Positions 7,872 through 17,224 of a DNA stretch of 64,000 nucleotides are shown here, piece after piece. The stretch lies in NCBI RefSeq assembly GCF_023823685.1, contig NZ_JAMXBF010000009.1:62001-126000 (forward strand). Direction: 5' to 3'. Origin of the DNA: Pseudomonas subflava (GTDB lineage: Bacteria; Pseudomonadota; Gammaproteobacteria; Pseudomonadales; Pseudomonadaceae). Position 1 is the first letter of the stretch. Every line of letters begins with the position of its first letter. The position numbers and the translations under genes are program-made. The notes beneath the pieces are model-generated. The model saw only the letters and a list, made by a program, of their open reading frames with translations, made no database searches and was not told the DNA's origin.

Positions 7872-9992
7872 TTGCCCCATTCACGACCTTCCGCGCCGAA
7901 TGTACTGATATGCCTGACGGTGGTTCTGGCCTGCCTGGCGGTTTTTCTCTGGCAACCCTTGCCGCTGCAGAACCTGCGCACCGCCCTGTTCGACCAGTAC
8001 CAGCGCTGGCAGCCGCGGGCGTATCAGGACGTGCCGGTGCGCATCATCGATATCGACGAGCAGAGCCTGCAGCGCCTCGGCCAGTGGCCGTGGCCGCGCA
8101 CCCAGGTCGCGGCATTGGTGGAGCGTCTGCAGGCGGCGGGTGCCTCGGTCATCGCCTTCGACGTGCTCTTCGCCGAAGCCGACCGCACCTCGCCCGAGAT
8201 GATGATGCGCGGCGAAGACCTGCCCCCTGCCATTGCGCAGCTACTCGCCGCGCTGCCCTCGCACGATGCCCGTCTGGCGGCTGCCGTCGCGCGCAGTCCG
8301 GTGGTGCTGGGCTTCGCCCTCGAGCGCAAACCTTCACCCGCCGGCTTGCCGCTGAGCCGTTTCGGTCTGGTCGAGCAGGGCGGCCCGGTACTCGGCCATC
8401 TGCCTGCCTTCCAGGGGGCCATCCGGCCATTGCCGCTGCTCGAGCAGGCGGCCGGCGGCAGCGGCACGCTCACCTTCCGGCCCGATAGCGATGGTGTGGT
8501 GCGTCGGGTGCCGCTGCTGGTCGGCCTCGGCCAAGCCGTTCGGCCGTCGCTGATTGCCGAGGCCCTGCGCCTGCAGCAGCGAGCCGGTCATTACCGCGCC
8601 GTGAGCAATGCGGCGGGTGTCGAGCGCATCGATATCGGTCGCCTGAGCATTCCGACCACCGCCGAGGGCGAGCTCTGGGTGCATTTCAGCCGCGCCCACG
8701 CAGCGCGCACGGTGCCCGCCTGGCAAGTGCTGGCGGGGCAGGCGCCTGCCACGCTGGCGGGCAGCATCGTGCTTGTCGGCACGTCCGCCCAGGGCCTGCA
8801 GGACCTTCGTTTCAGCCCGCTCGGCGGGATCATTCCCGGAGTCGAGGTGCATGCCCAGGCGCTGGAGCAGATTCTTGCCGGCAGCTACCTGCAGCGGCCG
8901 GGCTGGGCCATCGCCGTGGAGGCGCTGAGCCTCGCGCTGGGCGGTCTGCTGGTGTGCCTGCTCGCGCTACGCCTGCACGCGCTGGCCTCGGCATCGCTGA
9001 CCCTCGGCATACTCGTCGGTCTCAACGCCCTGGCCTGGTATGCCTTCACCAGCCAGCGCCTGCTGTTCGACCTGTTCACTCCGACGCTGCTGCTGGCGCT
9101 GGTCTTCGTCGCCGCGAGCCTGATCCGCCACAGGGCGGCCGAGCGGGAGCAACGCTGGATACGCCAGGCCTTCTCACGCTACGTCTCGCCGAACCTGGTC
9201 AAGCACCTGGTCGACAACCCCGGCCAGCTGACCCTGGGCGGCCACCGCCAGACCTGCAGCTTCGTCTTCACCGACCTCACCGATTTCACCGAAATGGTCG
9301 AGCGCAAGGAGCCGGAAGCGGTGGTCAGCCTGCTCAACGCCTACCTCGATGAAGTCATCGCCATCGCCTTTCGCCATGAAGGCACGCTCGACCGCATCGT
9401 CGGCGATGCGGTGGCCATCATGTTCTCGGCGCCGCTGGCCCAGCCCGACCACTGTGCGCGGGCGCTGTCCTGCGCACTGGAGATCCATCATTTCGCCCGG
9501 CGCTATGCGTCCGAGTTACAGGCGCGAGGCATCCACTTCGGCCAGACGCGCATCGGCGTGCACAGCGGCGAGGTGGTGGTGGGCAACTTCGGCGGTTCGA
9601 CGATCTTCGACTACCGCGCGCTCGGCGATCCGGTGAACACCACCTCGCGCATCGAGGGCCTGAACGCCCATGTCGGCACCGCGGTGTGCGTTTCCGAGGT
9701 GATTCGCCGGCAGTGCCCACAGGTGCCGATGCGGCCGGTTGGCGAGGTGCTGCTCAAGGGCAAGCGGCAAGCGCTGCGGGTGTTCGAACCGCTGCAGGCC
9801 GCGGGCATCGGTGGAGAATCCGACGAGGCCTACGAGGCGGCCTACGGCCTGCTGGCAGGGGACGATCCCGGCGCCGGTGAGGCCTTCGACAGCCTGCACG
9901 CGCAACGTCCCGACGATGGCCTGGTGGCCTTCCATGCCGCCCGCTTGCGGGCAGGGGAGCGGGGCGACTCGTTCGTGATGACGCGCAAGTAG
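7872..9992 (+). CDS. CHASE2-domain adenylate/guanylate cyclase (class III)
   Basis: About 706 residues. An N-terminal membrane helix is followed by a periplasmic CHASE2 sensor (to about residue 320), three membrane helices (about 350-415), and a class III cyclase domain from about 455. Metal-binding aspartates are visible in FTDLTDFT and VGDAVAIMF, and the transition-state Asn and Arg in VNTTSRIEG. The position that is usually lysine before the GD (base recognition) is arginine in GTLDRIVGD, so ATP preference is not certain. The start is unclear: the TTG at 7872 has a GGAG upstream, while another TTG at 7779 would add 31 residues. It converges on an OmpA-like and a FecR-domain gene, a grouping often seen with CHASE2 cyclases. 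Confidence 0.87.
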   Translation: MPHSRPSAPNVLICLTVVLACLAVFLWQPLPLQNLRTALFDQYQRWQPRAYQDVPVRIIDIDEQSLQRLGQWPWPRTQVAALVERLQAAGASVIAFDVLFAEADRTSPEMMMRGEDLPPAIAQLLAALPSHDARLAAAVARSPVVLGFALERKPSPAGLPLSRFGLVEQGGPVLGHLPAFQGAIRPLPLLEQAAGGSGTLTFRPDSDGVVRRVPLLVGLGQAVRPSLIAEALRLQQRAGHYRAVSNAAGVERIDIGRLSIPTTAEGELWVHFSRAHAARTVPAWQVLAGQAPATLAGSIVLVGTSAQGLQDLRFSPLGGIIPGVEVHAQALEQILAGSYLQRPGWAIAVEALSLALGGLLVCLLALRLHALASASLTLGILVGLNALAWYAFTSQRLLFDLFTPTLLLALVFVAASLIRHRAAEREQRWIRQAFSRYVSPNLVKHLVDNPGQLTLGGHRQTCSFVFTDLTDFTEMVERKEPEAVVSLLNAYLDEVIAIAFRHEGTLDRIVGDAVAIMFSAPLAQPDHCARALSCALEIHHFARRYASELQARGIHFGQTRIGVHSGEVVVGNFGGSTIFDYRALGDPVNTTSRIEGLNAHVGTAVCVSEVIRRQCPQVPMRPVGEVLLKGKRQALRVFEPLQAAGIGGESDEAYEAAYGLLAGDDPGAGEAFDSLHAQRPDDGLVAFHAARLRAGERGDSFVMTRK

Positions 9993-10006
9993 GCGGGCGC
10001 GGAACG

Positions 10007-10603
10007 CTAGCGGAGGGTGACTTCCACCCGACGGTTCTTCGGTTCCGGCGTTTCATCGGCAGTGGGGATCAGCAGATTGCTTTCCCCGTGCGAGGTGACG
10101 ACCAGCTCCAGCGCCTGCAGACCGGCGGCCTCCAGCAACCTGGCGATGTGCTGTGCGCGGCGCAGCCCGAGCTTCTCGTTCCAGGCATTGCCGCTGGTGG
10201 TGTCGGTATGGCCGATCACCGACACGGCGGAGGGACCGCGCTCGCGCAACGTCTGCAGCAGCTCCTGCACGGCGATTTTCGATTGCGGGGTCAGCTCGGT
10301 GCCACCGGTTCTGAAATACAGCAGGTAGGTCTTCGGCAGCGCCGGCTGGGCCGCCATGGCCGCCGCGAAATCCTTGTCGATGCGCGGGCGCTCCACGGCG
10401 AAGGGCTTCATGTCCGCGCCATCCAGCGCCACGCCGTGCGCGCTTTTGTCGATGCGGGTGACGCCCTTGGCGGTCTCGACGACGATCGCGCCGGTGCTGC
10501 CGTCGGGGCTTTCCAACAGCACCACATAAGACTTCGAGGCGCAGCCGGAGGTGAGCAGAACGACGAGCAGCAGGAACAACTCGCGCTTTAACGACCGCAG
10601 CAT
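10007..10603 (-). CDS. OmpA-family peptidoglycan-binding lipoprotein
   Basis: A 198-residue protein with a lipoprotein signal (LLTSGCASK, cleavage before Cys21) and a C-terminal OmpA-like domain (YLLYFRTGGTELTPQS, VIGHTDTTSG, and the closing PEPKNRRVEV, which contains the peptidoglycan-contacting residues of the family). It is expected in the outer membrane, bound to the cell wall. Its ATG overlaps the stop codon of the FecR-domain gene upstream, so the two are translationally coupled. Convergent with the CHASE2 cyclase; these three gene types often travel together, but their joint function is not established. Confidence 0.88.
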   Translation of the reverse strand: MLRSLKRELFLLLVVLLTSGCASKSYVVLLESPDGSTGAIVVETAKGVTRIDKSAHGVALDGADMKPFAVERPRIDKDFAAAMAAQPALPKTYLLYFRTGGTELTPQSKIAVQELLQTLRERGPSAVSVIGHTDTTSGNAWNEKLGLRRAQHIARLLEAAGLQALELVVTSHGESNLLIPTADETPEPKNRRVEVTLR

Positions 10604-11055
10604 CAGCTGACTTTGACCAGGAAGCGCGTGCCTCGTACGCCGATGGTGCCGGTCGGGGTGTTGATCTGCACGGCTTCGGGTTTGAGCTTGGCGATGATGC
10701 CGGATATGTAATTGAGCGTGCCGCGGGTGATCCGCGCACTTAGCTGCAACGAATCCTGGCTGGGCTCGAAGGCGTAGGCGTCGATGGTCAATTCGCTTTC
10801 CGGCCCGACGGACATCACCGTGCTGTCTTCCAGGGTCACGCCCATGGAGCCCGTTGGTCCGGTTTTCAGCAGGCTTCCGCGGTGCAGCGGGGTGCCGACG
10901 ACGGCCGGCTGAAGCTGGCCATTTGCCTGGACGAAGGCTTCACCTTGCACTTTCATCACGTAGCCGATGATCGGTTTTTGCTCTGCAGCCAGGAGCGCGG
11001 AGGGCATCAACAGGCTGGCGAGCAGGCAGAAGCCGATTCTTTTGAGGACAAACAT
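10603..11055 (-). CDS. FecR-domain secreted protein
   Basis: A 150-residue protein with a Sec signal peptide (cleavage near ALLAAEQK) and a FecR/DUF6-like beta domain: [12 protein letters not shown], then [33 protein letters not shown], ending in [17 protein letters not shown]. It lacks the N-terminal anti-sigma part of true FecR, so it is a periplasmic module rather than an iron regulator. It is the first gene of a two-gene operon with the OmpA-like lipoprotein and is divergent from the HD-GYP gene. Confidence 0.85.
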   Translation of the reverse strand: MFVLKRIGFCLLASLLMPSALLAAEQKPIIGYVMKVQGEAFVQANGQLQPAVVGTPLHRGSLLKTGPTGSMGVTLEDSTVMSVGPESELTIDAYAFEPSQDSLQLSARITRGTLNYISGIIAKLKPEAVQINTPTGTIGVRGTRFLVKVS

Positions 11056-11187
11056 AGTACTCTCCCTGCTGGCATCGATTCCGTAGGCGAATTGACGTCA
11101 AAATTTGCACGACATAGTAATACAAGATCCAAGCGTCATGATTTGCCACTATTTCGATCAAAAAAGGCATTCAAGGCAGGCCGCTGT

Positions 11188-13263
11188 ATGACCTCGGGAC
11201 CTTTCAAGCTGCGCTTGAAGAATTGGACGATCGTCCTCGCCACCTTTTTCGTGATGCAACTGCTGCCCGTACTGGCCCTGGTATTCGGCTGGGCGCCGCT
11301 GCATGTCCTGTGCCTCAGCATCGTGATTCTGCTGTGCACCTTGCCGCTGGCGTTGGCCTGCCTGCAGAACATCAACACCACCCTCGACAGCCTGGCCGAC
11401 GATACCCGGCGCATGCGCGAACTGGATTTCGACGGGCCTGCGGCAGAGGGGTCGGTGTTCTACGAAGTCGACTGCCTGAGCCGCAACCACAACAGCATGA
11501 AGGATGCGTTGCAGCGCCAGACCCACGCGCTGCAGGAATCGCAATCGAAGCTGTCGAGCCTGGTGGAAAACGGCCTGCTGCTGTCGTCCGAACGGGATCG
11601 CGAGGCGCTGTTCCGCCACATCCTCATGGAGGGCAAGCGCATCTGCAACGCCGAAGCCGCGACCATGTACCTGAAGACCAGTCATGGCACCTTGCGCTTC
11701 GCCCTGCGCTCGATGGACGACCCGCTACCGGCCGACGAAATTCCGTTGCATGACCCGGTCACCGGCGCGCCCAACGAGGCTCACGTCTCCACCTATGCCG
11801 CGCTGCATAACCGGACCGTGGTGATCGACGATGTGTACGCCGAGACCCGTTTCGACCTGAGTGGCACGCGCCACTTCGACGCCCAGTCCGGCTACCGCAC
11901 CGTGTCGATGATCACCGTGCCGCTGGCCGCGCGTCACGACGAGGTGATCGGTGTCCTGCAGTTCATGAACGCCCTGGACCCGCACAGCGGCGAGGTGGTG
12001 GCCTTCTCCGAGCAGGCGTTGTCATTCATCGAGGCCCTGGCTTCCCAGGCGGCGGTGGCCCTGGAAAACCAGAACCTGATCGAGGCGCAGAATGCGCTGA
12101 TCGACGCGATGATCGAGATTCTCGCCGGCGCCATCGATGCCAAGAGCCCTTACACCGGCGCCCATTGCGAACGCGTGCCGGCGCTCGCGCTGATGCTGGC
12201 CGAGGAGGCCTGCGAGGTCAGCGAGGGGCCGCTGGCGGATTTCCGCTTCAATACGCCGGACGAGTGGCGCGAGTTCCGCATCGGTGCCTGGCTGCACGAT
12301 TGCGGCAAGATCACCACCCCGGAGCACGTGGTCGACAAGGCCACCAAGCTGGAGACCATCTACAACCGCATCCATGAAGTGCGCATGCGCTTCGAAGTGC
12401 TCCTGCGCGATGCGCAGATCGCCCGCCTGCAGGCCGTCCTCGACGGCGTGGACGAGGCCGCTGCCGATGCCGACTATCGGCAGCAGTTCCAGCGCTTGCG
12501 CGATGAGTTCGCCTTCGTCGCCGACTGCAATATCGGCAGCGAGCTGATGGCCGAGGAGCGCATCGAGATGCTGCAGCGCATCGGCGAGCGCACCTGGCAG
12601 CGGCATTTCGACGACCGCCTGGGCCTGTCGCAGGACGAGACCATGCGCCTGCAGAACCTGCCGCCCGCGTCGCTGCCGGCGACCGAACGGTTGCTGGCGG
12701 ACAAGCCGCAGCACATCTTTCCGCGCCCGCCGAGCAAGGCGCTCGACCCGAAATACGGCTTCCAGATCACGGTGCCCGAGCACCTCTACAACTTCGGCGA
12801 GCTCTACAACCTCAGCGTCAGCCGCGGCACGCTGACGGCCGAAGAGCGCTTCAAGATCAACGAGCACATCATCCAGACCATCGTCATGCTCGAGTACCTG
12901 CCGCTACCGGCCAATCTCAAGCGGGTGCCCGAATACGCCGGCACCCACCACGAGACCCTGCTCGGCACCGGCTACCCGCGCAAGCTGGACCGCTACAGCC
13001 TGTCGATTCCCGCCCGGATCATGGCCATCGCCGATATCTTCGAGGCGCTGACGGCGTCCGATCGGCCCTACAAGAAGGCCAAGACCCTGTCCGAGTCGGT
13101 GGCCATCCTGGCCAACCTGCGGGACAAGGGCCATATCGACGCCGACCTGTTCGCCCTTTTCCTGCGCACCGGCCTGCCCCTGCGCTACGCGAAGCGCCAT
13201 CTGCGACCCGAGCAGATCGACGAACTCGACATCGAGAAATACCTGTCCGGCGTGCCGGCTTGA
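11188..13263 (+). CDS. GAF and HD-GYP domain c-di-GMP phosphodiesterase
   Basis: A 691-residue protein. Two membrane helices lie at about residues 12-58, with a short HAMP-like linker, a GAF domain at about 135-295, and a C-terminal HD-GYP domain. The catalytic HD pair is in LHDCGKI near residue 370, and the GYP part is [15 protein letters not shown] near 590. HD-GYP enzymes hydrolyse c-di-GMP to pGpG or GMP. The segment between the HD and GYP motifs is unusually long (over 200 residues), which occurs in a known subgroup. I chose the ATG at 11188; the open frame continues upstream only as antisense of fecR. The next gene on the same strand is a GGDEF cyclase. Confidence 0.92.
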   Translation: MTSGPFKLRLKNWTIVLATFFVMQLLPVLALVFGWAPLHVLCLSIVILLCTLPLALACLQNINTTLDSLADDTRRMRELDFDGPAAEGSVFYEVDCLSRNHNSMKDALQRQTHALQESQSKLSSLVENGLLLSSERDREALFRHILMEGKRICNAEAATMYLKTSHGTLRFALRSMDDPLPADEIPLHDPVTGAPNEAHVSTYAALHNRTVVIDDVYAETRFDLSGTRHFDAQSGYRTVSMITVPLAARHDEVIGVLQFMNALDPHSGEVVAFSEQALSFIEALASQAAVALENQNLIEAQNALIDAMIEILAGAIDAKSPYTGAHCERVPALALMLAEEACEVSEGPLADFRFNTPDEWREFRIGAWLHDCGKITTPEHVVDKATKLETIYNRIHEVRMRFEVLLRDAQIARLQAVLDGVDEAAADADYRQQFQRLRDEFAFVADCNIGSELMAEERIEMLQRIGERTWQRHFDDRLGLSQDETMRLQNLPPASLPATERLLADKPQHIFPRPPSKALDPKYGFQITVPEHLYNFGELYNLSVSRGTLTAEERFKINEHIIQTIVMLEYLPLPANLKRVPEYAGTHHETLLGTGYPRKLDRYSLSIPARIMAIADIFEALTASDRPYKKAKTLSESVAILANLRDKGHIDADLFALFLRTGLPLRYAKRHLRPEQIDELDIEKYLSGVPA

Positions 13264-13399
13264 GCGCGGCAATTGCATGGTTTGCAATGCCTGGCCGGCG
13301 ATGATGGCAATTTGAATTCATGCCCGAGCGCTAACGGTCGACATAGATGAACCGTCCCTGAACGGTTGAATATCTGGCCATTGGAAAGGAGCTCCCCGG

Positions 13400-14497
13400 G
13401 TGAGGGTGATCGATAGGCTGACGCGCTCGCTGGACCCCTTGCACGGCGTGCCGGAAGCGACGCGCCAGGAGTTTGCCTGCTGGTACCGCCAGGCCAAGCT
13501 GCCGCAGATCCGCTACGTGGCCTTCCTGACCATGGCGCTGTACCTGATCTACGCCGCCATCGAGCAGAACGTCGCCCGCGATAACCTCGGCCTGCGCTTC
13601 GTGGCGCACGGCATCCTGGTGCCGATGGCGCTGCTGGCCGTGGGGGTGATGAGCTATTTCGAGGCGTGCCGCCGCTGGATGCTGACGCTGCTGTGCGTGG
13701 CGCCGGTGTGCGCGGTGGTCGCCAACCTCGCCTTCAACCGCGACAACCCCGACTTCGCCTACTTCCTGCCGGAGATCTACCTCAACCTGATGTGGACCTT
13801 CACCGTCTCCGGCCTGAGCCTGCGTCAGGGCACGCTGACCGCCTGCTGCTCGGCCGCGGTGCTGATGGCGGCGACCCTGGGCGACGCACTGCAGCCCGGC
13901 GCCTATCGCCTGCACCTGATCTGGGGGCTGGCGTCCTTCTCGTTCGGCCTGCTCTGCGCCTTCGTCCTCGAGAAGGCGCACAAGATCATGTTCCTGCACC
14001 AGAGCCGGCTCGCCCTGAGCGCCAGCGTGGACGGCCTCACCGGGCTGTGGAACCGCGCGCGCATCGACCAGCTGTTCGCCGAGGAGATCGCCCGCGCCCA
14101 GCGCTACGACACGCCGTTCTCGGTGATCCTGATCGACATCGACCACTTCAAGCAGGTCAACGACACCCATGGCCACGCCGTCGGCGATGCCGTGCTGCGC
14201 CAGTTCGCCCGGCTGCTGCGCGACAGCGTGCGGGCGGTGGACCAGGTGGGCCGCCTGGGCGGCGAGGAATTCCTGGTCATCCTGCCGCAGGCCGATGTGG
14301 AGCAGGCCAGCGCCGTGGCGCGCGGGCTGCAGCGCCTGGTGCGCGAGTGCGAATTCAAGACCGTGCGGCACAAGACCGCCAGCTTCGGCATCACCCAGTA
14401 CCACGGCGACGAAAGCCCGCACGGCATGCTGGACCGCGCCGACCGCGCGCTGTATCGCGCCAAGGCCAATGGGCGGGACCGCATCGAAGTGCTCTGA
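13400..14497 (+). CDS. Membrane diguanylate cyclase (GGDEF)
   Basis: A 365-residue protein with an N-terminal block of about six membrane helices (residues 38-200) and a GGDEF domain. The active-site loop is GGEEF at residues 287-291, and an inhibitory RxxD site (RAVD) stands five residues before it, so feedback by c-di-GMP is likely. DGLTGLWNR and DIDHFKQVND give the other family motifs. It makes c-di-GMP from GTP. The GTG start at 13400 is preceded by AAGGAG at eight bases. It follows the HD-GYP gene, which has the opposite activity, after a 136-base gap. Confidence 0.92.
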   Translation: MRVIDRLTRSLDPLHGVPEATRQEFACWYRQAKLPQIRYVAFLTMALYLIYAAIEQNVARDNLGLRFVAHGILVPMALLAVGVMSYFEACRRWMLTLLCVAPVCAVVANLAFNRDNPDFAYFLPEIYLNLMWTFTVSGLSLRQGTLTACCSAAVLMAATLGDALQPGAYRLHLIWGLASFSFGLLCAFVLEKAHKIMFLHQSRLALSASVDGLTGLWNRARIDQLFAEEIARAQRYDTPFSVILIDIDHFKQVNDTHGHAVGDAVLRQFARLLRDSVRAVDQVGRLGGEEFLVILPQADVEQASAVARGLQRLVRECEFKTVRHKTASFGITQYHGDESPHGMLDRADRALYRAKANGRDRIEVL

Positions 14498-14574
14498 GCG
14501 CTGACCTGGGTCAAGGCGAGCCGGTGTCGCGGGCGTAGCCTGCGGGTATCGCAGCAGTCGGCACGAGGCGCGCC

Positions 14575-14802
14575 ATGGCCAAGAAATTTCCGCTCAACCC
14601 GCCGCATCCCGAGCGCATCTGCTGGGGGTGCGATCTGTATTGCCCGGCCACCTCGCTGGCCTGCGGCAACGGCGCCGACCGCACCATGCACCCGGTCGAG
14701 ACCTTCGGCGAGGACTGGTACCAATTCGGCGACCTGGGCTTCACGCCCGAGGACGGAGCCAAGCATGTCGAGCTGATTCCGGTGGTGTCCGTCGGCGAAT
14801 AG
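14575..14802 (+). CDS. DUF3079 family small protein
   Basis: A 75-residue soluble protein that matches the DUF3079 family pattern: MAKKFPLNPPHPERICWGCD, CPATSLACGNG, HPVE and EDWYQFGD. Four cysteines (CWGCD...YCP...ACGNG) could bind a metal. No function is known. It is a single gene after the GGDEF cyclase. Confidence 0.8.
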   Translation: MAKKFPLNPPHPERICWGCDLYCPATSLACGNGADRTMHPVETFGEDWYQFGDLGFTPEDGAKHVELIPVVSVGE

Positions 14803-14903
14803 GCGCGCGCGGCTGATGCAGATCAAGCCTTGTCATACTCCGGGCTCGACCCCTCGGGTTCGATCAGGCAAGGTGGCGGTCCCGCATCACCCCCGGATCA
14901 GTC

Positions 14904-15437
14904 ATGTTCGAAATCCAGCCCATGAGCCCCGAGCTCTACCGCCAGCAGACCCGCCGCAGCACCTTCGTGGTCATCGCCATCTTCCTGGTGCTGGGCATGC
15001 TCTGCGCCACCGCCAGCACCCAGCTGTTCGGCGGCGCGCCCGGCGACAACTTCACCTGGAACCTGCTCGGCGTGCTCACCGGCCTGGCGCTGACCGTCGC
15101 CCTGGTGCGCCAGCAGCTGTGGCACCGCCCGTTCATGGCGGCTGCCGCCTACGGCTGGGGCCTCAAGCGCAACCTGATGCGCATCACCAACGTCATGCAC
15201 CACGTGAAGGCCGGCGTGGCGGCGGGCGACGCGAGCGCCATGAAGCTGCTGCGCTTCTATCACCTGGGCGTGAGCCAGATGCACCAGCTGGATGGCAACA
15301 GCAGCGAGCTGAGCCACATGGTCCGCGAGATCGACGCGCACCGCGAAGCCATGCAGCAGCAGGGCCTGGACCCGCAGCAGAACCGCCTCGACCCGGCCTG
15401 GATCGAGGCGGTGAAACGCTTCCCCGCGACGCGCTGA
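14904..15437 (+). CDS. DUF3087 family membrane protein
   Basis: A 177-residue protein with two membrane helices (about residues 21-42 and 52-70) and a soluble helical C-terminal part containing RITNVMHHVKAG and YHLGVSQMHQLD. This matches DUF3087, a family of unknown role common in gamma-proteobacteria. The start at 14904 keeps the short cytoplasmic N terminus. Confidence 0.78.
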   Translation: MFEIQPMSPELYRQQTRRSTFVVIAIFLVLGMLCATASTQLFGGAPGDNFTWNLLGVLTGLALTVALVRQQLWHRPFMAAAAYGWGLKRNLMRITNVMHHVKAGVAAGDASAMKLLRFYHLGVSQMHQLDGNSSELSHMVREIDAHREAMQQQGLDPQQNRLDPAWIEAVKRFPATR

Positions 15438-15449
15438 CCGCCACCGCTC

Positions 15450-15521
15450 GGCGCGCACGGCGCACCCTACGCCGGGCACCGCCTGGTCCTGTTTGCAGCT
15501 CGTAGGTGCGCCGCGCGCACC
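15450..15521. repeat. Inverted pair of GTAGGGTGCGCC-type REP palindromes
   Basis: A copy ending in CTAC (15450-15470) and a copy beginning GTAG (15502-15521) face each other. Both contain the GTGCGCC/GGCGCAC self-complementary core. The same motif recurs at 25650, 49033, 49078 and 53044. Confidence 0.75.
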
Positions 15522-15599
15522 AGGCGGCCTTCGCCCCGGCATCCTGTGCCCGAAGCAACCTCGTCGCCCGGTCAGTAGGGCGCATCCCGGTCAGCTCAT

Positions 15600-16193
15600 C
15601 TAAAGCAACACCGCCAGCCAGGTCGAAACGAACAGCAGCAGCGCCAGCAACTGGTTGAAGCGCTGCATGCGCTTCGGCGACTGCAGCAGGCGCGCGCTGC
15701 CGGCGCCGAGCAGGGCCCAGGCGGTCATGCTCGGCACGGCCATCAGCAGGAAGATCAGCGACAGCTGCAGCACGCGCATGGCCTTGTCCTCGCTGCCGGC
15801 GGCGAACACGCTGACCACCGCGACCGCCATCATCCACACCTTGGGGTTCACCAGCTGCAGCGCCGCCGCACCCAGCGGGCCGAGCTCCCGCGCGTCCGTG
15901 GTGTTCAGCGGCGCGGCCGCGCTGCGCAGCAGCTGCCAGGCCAGCCAGCTCAGCCACAGCGCGCCGGCCCAGCTCATCGCCAGCTGCACGCGTGGGTAGC
16001 GCAGCAACGCCTCGCCCAGGCCCAGGCCCACCAGCAGCACGATCAGCGCCGCCGCCAGGCAGGCGCCGAGCACCAGCGGCAGGGTGGCGCGCACGCCGAA
16101 GCGCGCGCCGTGGCTGAGGGCCAGGATATTGGTCGGCCCCGGCGTGATGCTGGCGACGAAGGCGAACAGCAGGAAGGGCAGCAGGGACTGCAT
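15600..16193 (-). CDS. LysE-family amino acid exporter
   Basis: A 197-residue inner-membrane protein with about six helices. It carries the LysE/RhtB family start (ASITPGPTNILALSHG) and the internal LVNPKVWMMAV motif. Members export amino acids or homoserine lactones; the substrate here is not known. An AraC-type regulator gene lies 92 bases upstream on the same strand and may control it. It is one of three LysE-family genes in this window. Confidence 0.88.
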   Translation of the reverse strand: MQSLLPFLLFAFVASITPGPTNILALSHGARFGVRATLPLVLGACLAAALIVLLVGLGLGEALLRYPRVQLAMSWAGALWLSWLAWQLLRSAAAPLNTTDARELGPLGAAALQLVNPKVWMMAVAVVSVFAAGSEDKAMRVLQLSLIFLLMAVPSMTAWALLGAGSARLLQSPKRMQRFNQLLALLLFVSTWLAVLL

Positions 16194-16285
16194 GGCTCAG
16201 CCCCTCCGCGCGTGACGAGAATGGTGGGTACGCATGGCATGTTTTCTCCGTATCAGGGAGGCCCATGCTGCGGCGTGGCGGCCGA

Positions 16286-17122
16286 TCAGTCTGGAAGCTT
16301 TGAGCAGCGGCGACGGTAGTCGGCGGGAGTGAGCCGATAGGCGCGGCGGAACCAGCGGCCCAGGTGGCTCTGGTCGGCGAAGCCCAGGGCGCTGGCCACA
16401 TCGGCCGGCGTGTCGCCACGGGCCAGGCGCTGGCGTGCCTTGGCCAGGCGCAGCTGGATCAGGTAGGCGTGCGGCGCAATGCCGAAGGCGCTCTTGAAGG
16501 CGCGGCTGAGGCGGAAACGATCCACGCCGCAGGCCGCCGCCGTGTCGTCCAGGCCGATGTCCCGGTCGAAGTTGGCGTGCAGGTAGTCGCGGGCGCGCTG
16601 CGCCACCAGCGGCAGGCGCGGGTCCGGGTTCTCGCGCTTGCGCCACTGCAGGCGGCTGGTCATGGTGCCGAGCAGATCGTCGATGGCGGTCTGCCGGACG
16701 ATGCGCAGGTCGCCGTCATGCAGAGTGTGAAACGCGCGGAAGATGGCGCCGGCCAGGCGGCTGTCGTTATTGAGGATATGGGCGAAGCTCGGCGTGCTGT
16801 CCGCCGGCGCGTGCTCGAACAGCGCGTGCAGCTCGCGCTCCAGCCACTGCGGGTCGAGGTACAGCATCGAATAGGTGAAGCCTTCCTCGGTCGGCGCGTG
16901 ACCGTCGTGGAGCTCGCCCGGCTCGAGCAGGATCACCTTGCCCGGCGTGCTCAGGTGCTTCTCGCGCCGGCAGTTGAATTGCTGCACGCCCTGTTCGGTG
17001 ACGCCCACCAGGTAGCTGTCGTGCCAGTGCGGGTCGTAGGCATGGCCCTCGAAATGTGCACGGATCGACTCGATGCCGGTGTCGGCATCCTGAGCGAGGT
17101 CGATCCAGTTGCGTGAGGTCAC
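16286..17122 (-). CDS. AraC-family transcriptional regulator
   Basis: A 278-residue regulator. The N-terminal half is an AraC-type cupin sensor (HAYDPHWHDSYLVGVTEQG, and PGELHDGH), and the C-terminal 100 residues form the double helix-turn-helix (LDDTAAACGVDRFRLSRAFK and ADVASALGFADQSHLGRWFRR, ending in LTPADYRRR). It probably regulates the LysE exporter directly downstream. The start is a GTG at 17122 with GGGAAC upstream. Confidence 0.88.
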   Translation of the reverse strand: MTSRNWIDLAQDADTGIESIRAHFEGHAYDPHWHDSYLVGVTEQGVQQFNCRREKHLSTPGKVILLEPGELHDGHAPTEEGFTYSMLYLDPQWLERELHALFEHAPADSTPSFAHILNNDSRLAGAIFRAFHTLHDGDLRIVRQTAIDDLLGTMTSRLQWRKRENPDPRLPLVAQRARDYLHANFDRDIGLDDTAAACGVDRFRLSRAFKSAFGIAPHAYLIQLRLAKARQRLARGDTPADVASALGFADQSHLGRWFRRAYRLTPADYRRRCSKLPD

Positions 17123-17224
17123 GGTGCGTTCCCGGGCAGTGAGGGCGGCGAGTCCCGACCTTAACCGGTTTGCACGGCGGCGTTTAGAAGATTCGTGCAG
17201 GCCGCCGGGCCATGCGTCCCGTGC

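Noticed and set aside
14816..15505. A 229-codon open frame overlapping the DUF3087 gene
   Set aside because: It is Arg/Pro-rich, in the wrong frame over a clear DUF3087 protein, and lacks a ribosome site.
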